Shown here piece by piece: positions 49,948 through 59,731 of a stretch of DNA of 64,000 nt. This stretch comes from Hydrogenophaga sp. Root209 (GTDB taxonomy: Bacteria; Pseudomonadota; Gammaproteobacteria; Burkholderiales; Burkholderiaceae_C): positions 118,966-182,965 of the forward strand of contig NZ_LMIE01000004.1 in the NCBI RefSeq assembly GCF_001428625.1. Direction: 5' to 3'. The translations under genes were made by a program, and so were the position numbers. Under the pieces are notes generated by a model that did not search any database, was not told the origin of the DNA, and saw only the letters and a program-made list of their open reading frames with translations. Numbering within the stretch: position 1 is the first letter of the stretch; the number at the start of each line of letters is the position of its first letter.

Positions 49948-50490
49948 ATGGACACGCCACTTCGTAACGTACGACCCAATATCGTTCAGTCGATTCGCGC
50001 CCACGGCGTGAAAGACCTGCAGGCCGCGGCCGAGCATTTGGGGCATCACTTCCTGTACGCCAACCTGGCCAAAGCCCAGAGCAAGCAGGACGTGCTGGAA
50101 TTGATCGCTGCGCAATACACCTTGCCCTCGCACTTCGGCAAGAACTTCGACGCGCTCTACGACTGCATGACCGACATGGTCCACAAGTCGGGGCCGCAGA
50201 CCGGTTTCATCGTGGTGCTGGAGCACATCCCTGCGCACGCCAAGTTCGACAAGGAAGCGCGCGAGCAGTTGCTGGACATCTTCCGCGATGCCGCCGACTA
50301 CTGGTCGGACCGCAAGATCCCGTTTCGCTGCTTCTACTCCTTCTCGGTGGCACGCTCGCCCAAGGGCGAAGAGCCGATCGAGGTGCAGAGCGATGAGCCC
50401 ATGCCCACGGACAAGATCCTGGACGTGAGCCCGATGGCGCTGCGCATGAGCAGCCCGTTCAACGCCGGATATTGGCTGGCCGCAGCCTGA
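49948..50490 (+). CDS. Barstar-family RNase inhibitor
   Basis: 180 residues from the ATG at 49948 (a TTG at 49924 is the only earlier start). Barstar core: LPSHFGKNFDALYDCMTDMV with the conserved N-F-D-A-L/W helix, GFIVVLEHIPAHAKFDKEA and the IFRDAADYWSDR helix. It is about twice the size of barstar (89 aa), carrying extra N- and C-terminal parts, including DEPMPTDKILDVSPMALRM. Immunity to the adjacent RNase is the natural hypothesis. Confidence 0.86.
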   Translation: MDTPLRNVRPNIVQSIRAHGVKDLQAAAEHLGHHFLYANLAKAQSKQDVLELIAAQYTLPSHFGKNFDALYDCMTDMVHKSGPQTGFIVVLEHIPAHAKFDKEAREQLLDIFRDAADYWSDRKIPFRCFYSFSVARSPKGEEPIEVQSDEPMPTDKILDVSPMALRMSSPFNAGYWLAAA

Positions 50491-50506
50491 GCCAGGGCAC
50501 CTTGAG

Positions 50507-50536
50507 AAAAGCCGCTGCGCTCGCAGCGGCTTTTTT
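50507..50536. terminator. Bidirectional terminator between barstar and rsmA
   Basis: Stem GCCGCTGCG-CT-CGCAGCGGC with A4 on one side and T6 on the other. It ends the RNase-barstar unit and overlaps the last base of the rsmA gene. Confidence 0.9.
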
Positions 50537-51300
50537 CATGCCCGCAGTTGTTTGATCAGGCCAACGTATTCGTTCACGGGCACTTCTTCGGCCCTGCGCT
50601 GCAGGTCGAACTCACCAGCAAAGCCTTGCTCGTCGAGCCAACGGCCCAAGGTGTTGCGCAGGATCTTGCGGCGCTGGCTGAAGGCCACCTGCACCATCGT
50701 CGAGAAGCGTTCAATGTCGATCGTCGGCGGTTCGGCCAACGGGACCATGCGCACGATGGCGCTGTCCACGCGCGGCGGCGGGTCGAAGCTCTCGGGCGGC
50801 ACGAACAGCACGTTGTCCATCGCATAACGCCACTGCAGCATCACCGAGAGGCGGCTGTAGTCGGACGTGGCCGGGCGCGCCACCATGCGGTCGATCACTT
50901 CCTTCTGCAGCATGAAATGCTGGTCCTGAACCACGGACACGTGGTCCAGGAGATGAAACAGGATGGGGGTGGAGATGTTGTAGGGCAGGTTGCCCACCAC
51001 GCGCAGTTTGGGCGCTGCCAGTTGCGCGGCGAGCGCGCTGAAATCCACCTTCAGCACATCGGACTCCACAACCTGGAGTTGGGCATGTGCGCGCAAGCGC
51101 ACCGCCAGATCACGATCCAGCTCGATGACCGTGAGGCGGCCCAGACGCTCCACCAGCGGCTGCGTCAGCGCCGCCAGGCCGGGGCCGATCTCCACCATCG
51201 CGTCGCCGGGCTGCGGCGAGATGGCATCCACGATGGCATCGATGATGGCGCCATCGGTCAGGAAGTGCTGACCGAAACGCTTGCGGGCAATGTGCTTCAT
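50536..51300 (-). CDS. rsmA: 16S rRNA (A1518/A1519) dimethyltransferase
   Basis: 254 residues, Ksg[34 protein letters not shown] (SAM), [18 protein letters not shown] (catalytic NLPY) and the C-terminal helical domain. Dimethylates two adenines of helix 45. Follows surA by 28 nt. The E. coli order surA-pdxA-ksgA is not kept: pdxA is absent here. Confidence 0.97.
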   Translation of the reverse strand: MKHIARKRFGQHFLTDGAIIDAIVDAISPQPGDAMVEIGPGLAALTQPLVERLGRLTVIELDRDLAVRLRAHAQLQVVESDVLKVDFSALAAQLAAPKLRVVGNLPYNISTPILFHLLDHVSVVQDQHFMLQKEVIDRMVARPATSDYSRLSVMLQWRYAMDNVLFVPPESFDPPPRVDSAIVRMVPLAEPPTIDIERFSTMVQVAFSQRRKILRNTLGRWLDEQGFAGEFDLQRRAEEVPVNEYVGLIKQLRA

Positions 51301-51328
51301 GCGCAGGCCGCCGAGGACGCCTGCCGCA

Positions 51329-52711
51329 TCACAGCTGGGGCGGTTCGCGGTACTCGACGTAGGCGCGACCGCGCACGTCCTGCACCCAGGTGCGCGTGGC
51401 CTCGTTGATCTTTTGCTCGCGCACCAGACCGCGCACCATTTCGCGCTGATCGCGCGCCGATAGCGTGCTCTGCCGACGTTCCTCCACGCGGATCAGATGC
51501 ACGCCGAAACGCGACACCACGGGCGGAGACACCTCGCCCGGGCGCAAGCGCCCCATGGCGGCTTCAAATTCGGGCACGAACTGACCGGCTTGCGCCCAAC
51601 CGAGGTTGCCGCCGTCTTTCGCGGAGCCGTCCTGGCTGTGTTCGCGCGCCAGCGCTTCAAACGTGACCTGCCCACTGGCCAATTGTTGGCGATAACCGGC
51701 CAACCGGGCCACGGCGTCGGCTTCGCTGAGCTGAGGGCCCAGGCGCAGCAGGATGTGGCGCACGCGGGTTTCGTTGACGGCGACATCAGGCAGTCCCGCC
51801 TGGCGCTTCTCGATCACCTTGAGGATGTGGAAACCCGCCGGGCTGCGCACCGGGCCCGCAACCCCGCCAGCGCTCAGCGAGCGGGTGGCCTCCACGAACA
51901 GCTCGGGCAGACGATTGGCCGGGCGCATGCCGAACTGACCACCATTGGCGCGCTCGGGGCCATCGGAGAACTCGCGCGCCAGTTCGGCGAAATCGCCGCC
52001 TGCGCGCGCGCGATCGGCCACACCCTGGGCGCGCGCCTGCAGCGTCTGCACACGATCGGGCGCCGCGTCTTCAGGCACGGCCACGAGCACCTGCGCCAGA
52101 TTGAGCTGCAGGCTGGACACATCGTTGCTGCCTTGACGCTCGCGGATGAAGTCATCGATGTCGGCTTCGGTCACACGCACCTTCGAATCCACCTCGCGCT
52201 CGCGCAGGCGCTGCAGCAGGATCTGGTTGCGCAAGTCGTTGCGCAACTGGTTGATGTCGACGCCGTCGGCCGCGATGCGGCGGCGGAATTCTTCCGGCGT
52301 GAGCTGGTTCTGCGCAGCGATGGACTGCTCGGCCTGCGCGAGCGACGCTTCATCGACGCGGATGCCGAGCTCGGCACCGAGCTGCACCTGGGCGCGCTCG
52401 CTGATGATCTGCTCCAGAACCTGACGGGCGAGTTGGTCGCGTGGGGGCACGGGCGCCGACTGCTGGGTGAGCTGCTGCTCCAGGCGCACCATGCGCTGGC
52501 GCACTTCGTTGTTGGTCACTGGCTCGGAATTGACCAGCGCCACGATGAAATCGGCGGTGCGCGACGTCGAGGCAGAGGTGACAGGCGCAGCAGGCACACG
52601 CAACCCGCTGGAGGGCCGCAAAGCCTGCGCGTGCACGGCCGCAGCGCCGAAAAGCGAACTGCACAGCAACCAGACGGCCAGGCGGGGGAAACGGGAGGAG
52701 CGGTCAGTCAT
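51329..52711 (-). CDS. surA: Periplasmic chaperone and peptidyl-prolyl isomerase SurA
   Basis: 460 residues. Signal peptide ([19 protein letters not shown]), SurA N-terminal chaperone domain ([18 protein letters not shown]), two parvulin domains ([38 protein letters not shown]). Guides outer-membrane proteins including LptD. Starts inside the last 8 nt of lptD and precedes rsmA, one operon. Confidence 0.95.
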   Translation of the reverse strand: MTDRSSRFPRLAVWLLCSSLFGAAAVHAQALRPSSGLRVPAAPVTSASTSRTADFIVALVNSEPVTNNEVRQRMVRLEQQLTQQSAPVPPRDQLARQVLEQIISERAQVQLGAELGIRVDEASLAQAEQSIAAQNQLTPEEFRRRIAADGVDINQLRNDLRNQILLQRLREREVDSKVRVTEADIDDFIRERQGSNDVSSLQLNLAQVLVAVPEDAAPDRVQTLQARAQGVADRARAGGDFAELAREFSDGPERANGGQFGMRPANRLPELFVEATRSLSAGGVAGPVRSPAGFHILKVIEKRQAGLPDVAVNETRVRHILLRLGPQLSEADAVARLAGYRQQLASGQVTFEALAREHSQDGSAKDGGNLGWAQAGQFVPEFEAAMGRLRPGEVSPPVVSRFGVHLIRVEERRQSTLSARDQREMVRGLVREQKINEATRTWVQDVRGRAYVEYREPPQL

Positions 52712-55208
52712 ATTGTTGGAACCGGCTGGGCGGGTTGATTTCTTCGCGCAGGTACTGGTAACGCGGCACGTTGTCTTTGAGGGTTTTCAGCGGGTTGGAG
52801 CCAATGCGGGAAAAGCCCGTGAACTCCAGCTGGAACAGGATACGCTGGTTGGCCACCGCGGTGCTGCGCTGCAGGCGCTCCAGCACGATGCGGCCGACCC
52901 AGCAGCCGGCATCGTACTCAAAGCCCGCCACGAGATCGACCACCTTGCGATCGGGCACGCTGTAGTTGATGCGTCCCACGCTGTACCACTGACCTGGGCC
53001 GAGCGCACGGCCAGGCACTTCGGTGCGCGCAGGCTCGCCGAAGAGATCGTTGAGTGGCCACTGCCAGCCCACGTCGAACTGTTCGCTGCTGCCACGCTGC
53101 AGGCGGTAGGCAGCGCTGAGCACGCGGTACTTGCTCGGCGTGTAGCGGCCGCTGAGCGTGGTGCGCACCGATTCGCGGTTGCCCGGGCTGTACTGCACGT
53201 TGGTATCGGTCAGCCAGCGCGGGCTCCACTGCACGCGAGCGGCCAGCAGGATGTCGCTCAGGCGCTCGTTGACCGGGTCGCCACCGGACAGGCCGCTGGA
53301 GTTGGGCAGAAAGACGTTCTGGTCGCGGAACAGATAACGCTGGGCCACGCCCAGGCGCACCACCTCCGCGCCGCTGTCGGGATCCAGCAGGCGGGAACTC
53401 ACGCCCACCGTGAGCGCGCGGGTGTCGGAAATGCGGTCGTTGCCGCCGAAGACGTTCTCGCTGTAGATCGAGGCGAGGTTGAAATCGTTGGCGGCCGAGT
53501 CGTAGTTGGGCAGCAGGCTCTGGTCGCGGTAGGGCGTCCAGGTGAAGAAGGCGCGCGGCTCCAGCGTTTGCGTGAAGCCGCGACCGAAATAGCTGGCGTC
53601 CCGCTCGAAGATCAGGCCGCTGTCCAGGCTGACCGTGGGCAGCACACGCGAGGCGCTGCGCGAGCCATTGGCCAGGGCGTTGTCAAAGCTGTACTGCGTG
53701 GCATGCAGCTGGGCGCGGGGCTTGATGAACCAGCCCGGCGCCTGAAACCTGCGGCTGATCTCGGCCACTGTCAGTGCACGCGAACCGTTGGTTTGCCGGG
53801 TGAGCGAGGGGATCGACTGAAAGCGCGTGTACTCGGTGAGCACCGACCAATCGACGCCGCTGAGATTGGCCACTTGTGCGTCGCTGCGGCCATAGCGCAC
53901 GGCCACCGACGGCAACCGGTCGTAGGGCGGGGTGATCGGCGCGTCGATGTCCTGCAGTGTTTGCCAGGTGTAGGCGCCCGCGCTCACCGACCAGGGACCC
54001 TTGCCCCAGCTGTACACCGCGTCACTGGCCAACAGGCGGGTGGTGAGCGAGGAGGTGGCGCGCGGGAAATCGCGCCAGTAATCGTCGTCGCTCACACGGT
54101 TGAGGTTGAGGTACAGGCCCGCAGAACCGCCGAACGCCAGCCCAGTGCCGGTGAGAGTCTGGCTGTGTTGGGCTGTGTAACCCCAGCGGTTGGCATCGCG
54201 CAACTGGTCGGACGGCATGAAGGCGCCGCGTACCTGGCCCACATAGGTGGGCTGCAGGTAGCGCACTTCGGCGCCCAGATCCACGCCACGCTTGCTCATG
54301 AGCGTGGGGTAAAGCGTGGCATCCAGGTTGGGCGCGATGTTGAGGTAATACGGCAGCGTGACTTCAAGGCCGCTGATGTTGTCGATGTTCAGCGTGGGCG
54401 GCAACAAGCCTGACTTGCGCGCGTCGGTGAGCGGGAACGAGAAATACGGCCATCCGAGGATGGGCACGCCCTTGAACTCCAGCACGCCATTCGTCGCCGT
54501 GCCCATCTCGTTCACGTTGTCGAACTCGATCTTCGTGGCGCGCACCATCCAGTCGGGCATCCAGCTCGCGCCGGGCGTGCGCGGGCAGGTGGAGTAGCGG
54601 GCGTCGTGGGCCACCGCATGGTCTTCGTCCAGAAAGTCAACGCGGCTGGCGTCTCCCGTCCCCTCGTTCTTGAGCAGGTTGAATGTGGGCTGGGTGAACG
54701 TGCCTTGGTAGGTCTCGACGTTCATCTGCAGTTCGGGGCCTTCGAAACGGTCGCCGCTGCGGTTGATCAGCACGTTGCCCTTGGCCTGCGCCTCGTTGTT
54801 GCGCTGGTCGAGCTGCAGGCGATCGGCACGGATCACCGTGTCGTGGCGGCGCAGTTCGGCATTGCCCTCCACCGCCGTGATGCTGTCGGTCTGGCCTTCG
54901 ATGCGGTCGCCCGAGACGAAGGTGGGTGCCTGCTGCTTCGCGTCTTCGGGCAAGGTTTCCAGCAGCATGCCGCTGGAGCGCAGCGACACACCGGGCCGGG
55001 GCACTTCGTCACCGTCGCCTGACTGAGCCTGCGCCAGGGTGTGTGCACCCAGCGCACCGCAGGCCAGCAACGAGAGCAGGCCGCGCACCGCCAGCACCAC
55101 GGGGGCCGCCTTGAGACGGGGTTGCGCATGCCCAGCGGGCAAGGCTGGGACACGGGGCTGGTGAGTACGGCGATTCAAGGAGAGGAAGTCGTTGACCGGG
55201 CCGATCAA
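52704..55208 (-). CDS. lptD: LPS-assembly outer-membrane protein
   Basis: 834 residues. N-terminal export signal after about 35 residues (VVLAVRGLLSLLACGALGAH), OstA/LptA-like jelly-roll (VEGNAELRRHDTVIRADRLQ), then a long beta-barrel (LptD/OstA C domain) ending in EFTGFSRIGSNPLKTLKDNV. Inserts LPS into the outer leaflet with LptE; depends on SurA and BepA. Start codon uncertain: the first ATG may be preceded by a non-signal extension. Confidence 0.94.
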   Translation of the reverse strand: MIGPVNDFLSLNRRTHQPRVPALPAGHAQPRLKAAPVVLAVRGLLSLLACGALGAHTLAQAQSGDGDEVPRPGVSLRSSGMLLETLPEDAKQQAPTFVSGDRIEGQTDSITAVEGNAELRRHDTVIRADRLQLDQRNNEAQAKGNVLINRSGDRFEGPELQMNVETYQGTFTQPTFNLLKNEGTGDASRVDFLDEDHAVAHDARYSTCPRTPGASWMPDWMVRATKIEFDNVNEMGTATNGVLEFKGVPILGWPYFSFPLTDARKSGLLPPTLNIDNISGLEVTLPYYLNIAPNLDATLYPTLMSKRGVDLGAEVRYLQPTYVGQVRGAFMPSDQLRDANRWGYTAQHSQTLTGTGLAFGGSAGLYLNLNRVSDDDYWRDFPRATSSLTTRLLASDAVYSWGKGPWSVSAGAYTWQTLQDIDAPITPPYDRLPSVAVRYGRSDAQVANLSGVDWSVLTEYTRFQSIPSLTRQTNGSRALTVAEISRRFQAPGWFIKPRAQLHATQYSFDNALANGSRSASRVLPTVSLDSGLIFERDASYFGRGFTQTLEPRAFFTWTPYRDQSLLPNYDSAANDFNLASIYSENVFGGNDRISDTRALTVGVSSRLLDPDSGAEVVRLGVAQRYLFRDQNVFLPNSSGLSGGDPVNERLSDILLAARVQWSPRWLTDTNVQYSPGNRESVRTTLSGRYTPSKYRVLSAAYRLQRGSSEQFDVGWQWPLNDLFGEPARTEVPGRALGPGQWYSVGRINYSVPDRKVVDLVAGFEYDAGCWVGRIVLERLQRSTAVANQRILFQLEFTGFSRIGSNPLKTLKDNVPRYQYLREEINPPSRFQQYD

Positions 55209-55322
55209 AAGCGTGCGACGAGCCGCGGATCAGCACAGGGGGTTTGTAGAATCAACGGCCATTATCCACTGCGCGATCCCGCGCGCGGCCCATTGACAAG
55301 CGGCGCAAAGACACCCACCACC

Positions 55323-56414
55323 ATGACCCTGTCCAACCCCGCCGTCGAGTGGGCCGATCCTCAACGTGAAGCCGCCTTTGCCACCTGGCTGCGCCCGCTC
55401 GCCGAGCGGTTGGGGCTGAGCCCTGACACACTGCGCGCGGCCTCGGCCGATGCGAGCTTCCGGCGCTACCTGCGCATCGACTCGCAGACCGAGCAGAGCT
55501 TCATCGTGATGGACGCACCACCGGCGCACGAAAACTGCCAGCCGTTCGTGCACGTGGCCACTCTCATGCGCGAGGCCGGTCTGCTGGTGCCCGAGGTGCT
55601 GGCCTGGGATGAGCCGCAGGGCTTCATGCTGTTGGGTGACCTGGGTCACCAGACCATGCTCGACGGCATCGACCCGGACAACGCACAAGCCAACCACGGG
55701 CGCTACATGCAGGCGCTGGACGCACTGCTGGCCTGGCAGCTGGCGTCGAAACCCGGCGTGCTGCCGCCTTACAACGAAGCCCTGCTGCGCCGCGAGCTGC
55801 AGCTGTTTCCCGACTGGTACCTGCAGCAGCACAAACAGTTTCAACTGAGCGACACGCAGGCCAACACCCTGCAGAAGGCCTTCGATTCGATCGTGGCGCA
55901 CAACCTCAATGCCCCGAGCGTCTATGTGCATCGCGACTACATGCCGCGCAACCTGATGCTGCCGCGCCATCCCGGCGAGACACCGGCACAACAACTCGGC
56001 GTGCTCGACTTCCAGGACGCGGTACACGGCCCCATCACCTACGACATCGCCAGCCTGATGCGCGACGCCTTCCTCACCTGGGACGAGGACTTCGTGATCG
56101 ACGTGACCGTGCGTTACTGGGAAAAGGCGCGCAAGGCCGGTTTGATGGACTTTGAAGACTGGCACAGCGACTTCGGCGCTTTCTACCGTTCGGTCGAGTG
56201 GATGGGTCTGCAGCGCCACCTGAAGGTGGCCGGCATCTTCGCCCGGCTCACGCTGCGCGACGGCAAGCCCAAGTACCTGGCCGATGCGCCGCGCTTCATC
56301 GGCTACATCCGTCACACCGCACACCGCTACCGCGCGCTCGGCCCCTTCCTGCAACTGATCGACGAGGTCGAGGGCCTGCAGGCCGCATCGGGCTACGCCT
56401 TCGGGCGGGTCTGA
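55323..56414 (+). CDS. amgK: N-acetylmuramate/N-acetylglucosamine kinase
   Basis: 363 residues. Aminoglycoside-phosphotransferase fold: FRRYLRIDS, VHRDYMPRNLML (catalytic HxDxxxxN) near residue 200, LGVLDFQDAVHGPITYD (DFG-like). Phosphorylates MurNAc at the anomeric carbon for MurU. Divergent from lptD as in Pseudomonas, but murU is 11 kb away here instead of adjacent. A GTAGAAT -10-like box lies at 55244-55250. Confidence 0.88.
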   Translation: MTLSNPAVEWADPQREAAFATWLRPLAERLGLSPDTLRAASADASFRRYLRIDSQTEQSFIVMDAPPAHENCQPFVHVATLMREAGLLVPEVLAWDEPQGFMLLGDLGHQTMLDGIDPDNAQANHGRYMQALDALLAWQLASKPGVLPPYNEALLRRELQLFPDWYLQQHKQFQLSDTQANTLQKAFDSIVAHNLNAPSVYVHRDYMPRNLMLPRHPGETPAQQLGVLDFQDAVHGPITYDIASLMRDAFLTWDEDFVIDVTVRYWEKARKAGLMDFEDWHSDFGAFYRSVEWMGLQRHLKVAGIFARLTLRDGKPKYLADAPRFIGYIRHTAHRYRALGPFLQLIDEVEGLQAASGYAFGRV

Positions 56415-56416
56415 GC

Positions 56417-57154
56417 ATGCCCCGCTTTCACTGCCCCGCGCCGCTGCTCGCCGGCCAGAGCCTGAGCCTGCCCGCGTCCGCGGCGCGCCATGTGCAGGTG
56501 TTGCGCCTGCAGCCCGGCCAGACCATCACGCTGTTCAACGGCGAGGGCGGCGAGTGGAGTGCCACCATCACCCGCATGGGTCGCTCCGACGTGGACGTGA
56601 GCCTCGGCGCGCACCACGCCACCGAGCGCGAGCCACCACGCGCGGTGCATCTGGCCATGGGCATGCCCGCCAACGACCGCATGGACTGGCTGGTTGAAAA
56701 AGCCGCTGAACTCGGCGTGGCCAGCCTGCAGCCGCTGCACACCGCGCACAGCGTGCTGCGCCTGGCGGGCGAGCGCGCCACGAAGAAGCTGGCGCACTGG
56801 CAATCGGTGGCGATCGCGGCCTGCGAACAATGCGGCGGCAACCGCGTGCCCGCCGTGCACCCGGTGAGCGACCTCGCGACCTGGCTCAAGGCGCTGCCGC
56901 CGACCGGCACGGCGTCGCCGGTGTTGCGCTGCCTGCTGTCGCTGGCCGAAGGCACGCAGCCACTCACCCGCGCGCTGGCCCAGGCGCCGGCGAACGCTGC
57001 CGTGCTGTTCCTCAGCGGCCCGGAGGGCGGGCTCAGCCCGGCGGAAGATGCGCTGGCGCGCGAGGCTGGATTCGTGCCCGTCACGCTCGGTCCGCGCGTG
57101 CTGCGAGCGGAGACGGCCGCGCTCGCGGCGCTGGTGCTGGCCCTGGGCGGCTAA
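56417..57154 (+). CDS. rsmE: 16S rRNA (U1498-N3) methyltransferase
   Basis: 245 residues from the ATG at 56417, 2 nt after the amgK stop. RsmE/SPOUT: ARHVQVLRLQPGQ (PUA-like), KAAELGVASLQPL, CEQCGGNRVP and FLSGPEGGLSPAE with LGPRVLRAETAALAALV forming the SPOUT knot. Methylates U1498 of 16S rRNA. Cotranscribed with amgK. Confidence 0.94.
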   Translation: MPRFHCPAPLLAGQSLSLPASAARHVQVLRLQPGQTITLFNGEGGEWSATITRMGRSDVDVSLGAHHATEREPPRAVHLAMGMPANDRMDWLVEKAAELGVASLQPLHTAHSVLRLAGERATKKLAHWQSVAIAACEQCGGNRVPAVHPVSDLATWLKALPPTGTASPVLRCLLSLAEGTQPLTRALAQAPANAAVLFLSGPEGGLSPAEDALAREAGFVPVTLGPRVLRAETAALAALVLALGG

Positions 57155-57228
57155 GGCCTCACGCCCCGCTCGCGGCGACGCCGTCAGCGCGCGGTGCCCC
57201 CATGGTCCATGCGCAAGCGGCAAGGGGC

Positions 57229-57918
57229 CTACATTTCCGTGGCCCGCGCCAGGGCCGCGCGCGCGAGCAGGCGGGTGGAGTCCAGCGTGGGCAACGGTGA
57301 ATTCGCGTCGCTCATGATCAGGGGAATCTCGGTACAGCCCAGCACCACGGCGTCGCAGCCATCGTCCCGCAGGCGTGAGAAGACGGCCTGAAACCGGGCC
57401 ACACTCTCGGGCTTGAACACACCACAGACCAGTTCGTCCATGATGATGCGGTCGATCTCGTCGCGCTCCACCACGCTGGGGCGCACCGCCTGCAGGCCCA
57501 GGACCGCCAGCTTCTCGGGATAGACCTCGCTGTCGACCAGCCAGCGCGTACCGGTGATGCCGATGCGCCGGTGGCCGCGCCTGGCGGCCGCCTGCGCCAC
57601 CACTTCGGCGATGTGCAGCCAGGGCAGCGGCGAGCGCGGCTCGACGTGGTGAAACGCCTGGTGAATCGTGTTGTCGGGGCAGATCAGGAAGTCGGCGCCG
57701 GCCGCCGCGAGCTTGGTCGCGGATCTCAGCATCAGGTCTGCCACGCCGCGCAGATCGCCGCGGTTCAGGCAAGCCACGTAGTCGGCCAGGGACAGTGAAT
57801 GCAGGGAGATTTCGGGATGCGCGTGAGGCCCGAGCAGGGCGGCGCCCTCGGTGCAGAGGGTGCGGTAACACAGGGCGCCCTCGGCCGAACAGGCCACGAT
57901 GCCAATGTGCAGGGTCAT
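57229..57918 (-). CDS. Aspartate/glutamate racemase family protein
   Basis: 229 residues. Both catalytic cysteines are visible: IVACSAEGAL near residue 10 and VLGCTEIPLI near residue 190; FLICPDNTIHQAF is the conserved Asn/Thr segment. Asp/Glu/hydantoin racemase superfamily; substrate not determinable. Single gene; a 70-bp GC-rich gap separates it from rsmE. Confidence 0.88.
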   Translation of the reverse strand: MTLHIGIVACSAEGALCYRTLCTEGAALLGPHAHPEISLHSLSLADYVACLNRGDLRGVADLMLRSATKLAAAGADFLICPDNTIHQAFHHVEPRSPLPWLHIAEVVAQAAARRGHRRIGITGTRWLVDSEVYPEKLAVLGLQAVRPSVVERDEIDRIIMDELVCGVFKPESVARFQAVFSRLRDDGCDAVVLGCTEIPLIMSDANSPLPTLDSTRLLARAALARATEM

Positions 57919-58027
57919 GGAACCGAGGGTAGGAAATGGACAGGATGGGCACTATAGCCCTGCGCACCAGAGGCCCACCCGAAACACCATGTAGCGTCCT
58001 TGCGTGGCCTTGTATAAACAACGACTT

Positions 58028-59203
58028 ATGAACAAGAACCTCTGGCTGCTGGCCGCCGCGCAAGGCCTGTTTCTCACCAACAACGTGGTCTTCATCGCCA
58101 TCAACGGCCTGGTGGGGCTGTCGCTGGCGCCGCTGGGCTGGATGGCCACGCTGCCGGTGATGGGCTACGTGGTGGGCGGGGCGCTGTCCACACCGCTGGT
58201 GGCCCGCACGCAAAGCGCGTTCGGGCGCCAGGTGTCGTTCCAGATCGGATTGCTGGTGGCGCTGGGCTCGGCTCTGCTGTGCGCCTGGGCGGTGATGGAC
58301 CGCAATTTCTGGTTGCTCGTGGCCGCCACCGTGGTCGCTGGCTACTACAGCGCCAACGGTCAGCTCTACCGCTTCGCCGCGGCCGAGCTCAGCGCGCCAG
58401 CGTTCCGGGAAAAGGCCGTGTCGCTGGTGCTGGCGGGTGGGTTGGTGGGCGCGGTGCTCGGGCCCAATCTGGCCAGCCGCACCCGAGGCCTGTTCGACAT
58501 GCCGTTCGTGGGCGCCTACCTGTCGCTGGCGGTGGTGGCCTTGCTGTCCATGGTGGCCATCGCCTTCATGCGATTCCCACCGGTGCCCGCGAGAGCGGCG
58601 CACGCCGACAGAGGTCGACCCTTGAGCGTGATCATGCGCCAGCCCGTGTTCATCGTGGCCACCGCAGGCGCAGCCCTGGGCTACGGCGTGATGAACCTGC
58701 TGATGGCGGCCACGCCGCTGGCCATGCAGGTCTGTGGTTTCCCGTTCGAAGACGCGGCCCTGGTGCTTCAGTGGCACGTGATCGGCATGTTCGCGCCGGG
58801 CTTCTTCACCGGGCATCTCATCAAGCGCTTCGGCGTGCTGAGCATCATGGGCACGGGCGTGGCGCTCAACGTGGCCTGCGTTGCGATGGCGCTCTCGGGT
58901 GTGGAACTGCATCAGTTCCTGATCGCGCTGTTCCTGCTCGGCGTGGGCTGGAACTTCCTTTTCACCGCCAGCACCACGCTCTCGCTGCAGTCGTACCGGC
59001 CGGAAGAAAAAGACCGCGCGCAGGCGGCCATCAACTTCTGCGTGTTCACCACCATGGCCCTCACCTCGTTCGCCTCGGGAGCCCTGGTGACCACGCAGGG
59101 CTGGCACTGGCTGAACGTGGGTTCGCTGCTGCCGCTGGCGCTCACCGCCATGGCCCTGGTCTGGCTTGCGTGGCGCGGCGCGCAAGCCCACAATCCAGCC
59201 TGA
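58028..59203 (+). CDS. MFS transporter, 12-TM
   Basis: 391 residues from the ATG at 58028 (a GTG at 58004 adds eight residues). About 12 membrane segments: LWLLAAAQGLFLTNNVVFIAI at the start, RTQSAFGRQVSFQIG as a motif-A-like loop, a second half with GHLIKRFGVLSIMG. Resembles small unassigned MFS carriers. Substrate unknown. Followed 26 nt later by the YidB-like gene. Confidence 0.85.
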   Translation: MNKNLWLLAAAQGLFLTNNVVFIAINGLVGLSLAPLGWMATLPVMGYVVGGALSTPLVARTQSAFGRQVSFQIGLLVALGSALLCAWAVMDRNFWLLVAATVVAGYYSANGQLYRFAAAELSAPAFREKAVSLVLAGGLVGAVLGPNLASRTRGLFDMPFVGAYLSLAVVALLSMVAIAFMRFPPVPARAAHADRGRPLSVIMRQPVFIVATAGAALGYGVMNLLMAATPLAMQVCGFPFEDAALVLQWHVIGMFAPGFFTGHLIKRFGVLSIMGTGVALNVACVAMALSGVELHQFLIALFLLGVGWNFLFTASTTLSLQSYRPEEKDRAQAAINFCVFTTMALTSFASGALVTTQGWHWLNVGSLLPLALTAMALVWLAWRGAQAHNPA

Positions 59204-59229
59204 ACACACACAACCCAAGGAGGAACGAC

Positions 59230-59727
59230 ATGGGACTGCTGGATTCGCTGCTCGGGGCAGCCACAGAGGCTGCGATGGGTTCTCAGCGCGATGGCGGCGT
59301 GGCACCTGCCAACGCCGCTGGCGGCCTGAACCCGCAACTGCTGATCACCCTGGTGAGCACCTTGCTCAACAACGCCGGCGGGCTGCAGGGGCTGTTGGCC
59401 AAACTGCAATCGGCCGGGCTGGGGGAGGCGGCTCAATCGTGGGTGGGCACCGGTGCCAACCAGGGGGTGAATCCCGATCAGCTCGGACAGGCGCTCGGTC
59501 CCGACCTGATGGGCATGATCGCCGCCCAGTTCGGTGGCAACACAGCCCAAGCCTCAACCGCCCTGTCCGACCTCTTGCCGAGCCTGATCGATCAGCTCAC
59601 GCCACAAGGCCAGGTGCCCGCCGACAACGGCCTGGGCGCACTCGGCGCCTTGCTCGGCGGGCAAGACAGCCCCGCGCCGGGCGATCTCATGGGCATGCTC
59701 GGCGGCTTGATGCAGCCGCGCCGCTGA
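59230..59727 (+). CDS. YidB-like (DUF937) protein
   Basis: 165 residues from the ATG at 59230, RBS AAGGAGGAA. MGLLDSLLGAATEAAMG start, a Gly/Leu-rich helical core LLITLVSTLLNNAGGLQGLL and QSWVGTGANQGVNPDQL matches DUF937/YidB. Function unknown. Ends only 5 nt from the convergent lipase stop. Confidence 0.88.
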   Translation: MGLLDSLLGAATEAAMGSQRDGGVAPANAAGGLNPQLLITLVSTLLNNAGGLQGLLAKLQSAGLGEAAQSWVGTGANQGVNPDQLGQALGPDLMGMIAAQFGGNTAQASTALSDLLPSLIDQLTPQGQVPADNGLGALGALLGGQDSPAPGDLMGMLGGLMQPRR

Positions 59728-59731
59728 AACC

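Noticed and set aside
56393-59305. Minus-strand open frame of 970 codons opposite rsmE and the MFS gene
   Set aside because: Composition is Arg/His/Gly-rich filler and it would overlap several genes with motif support.
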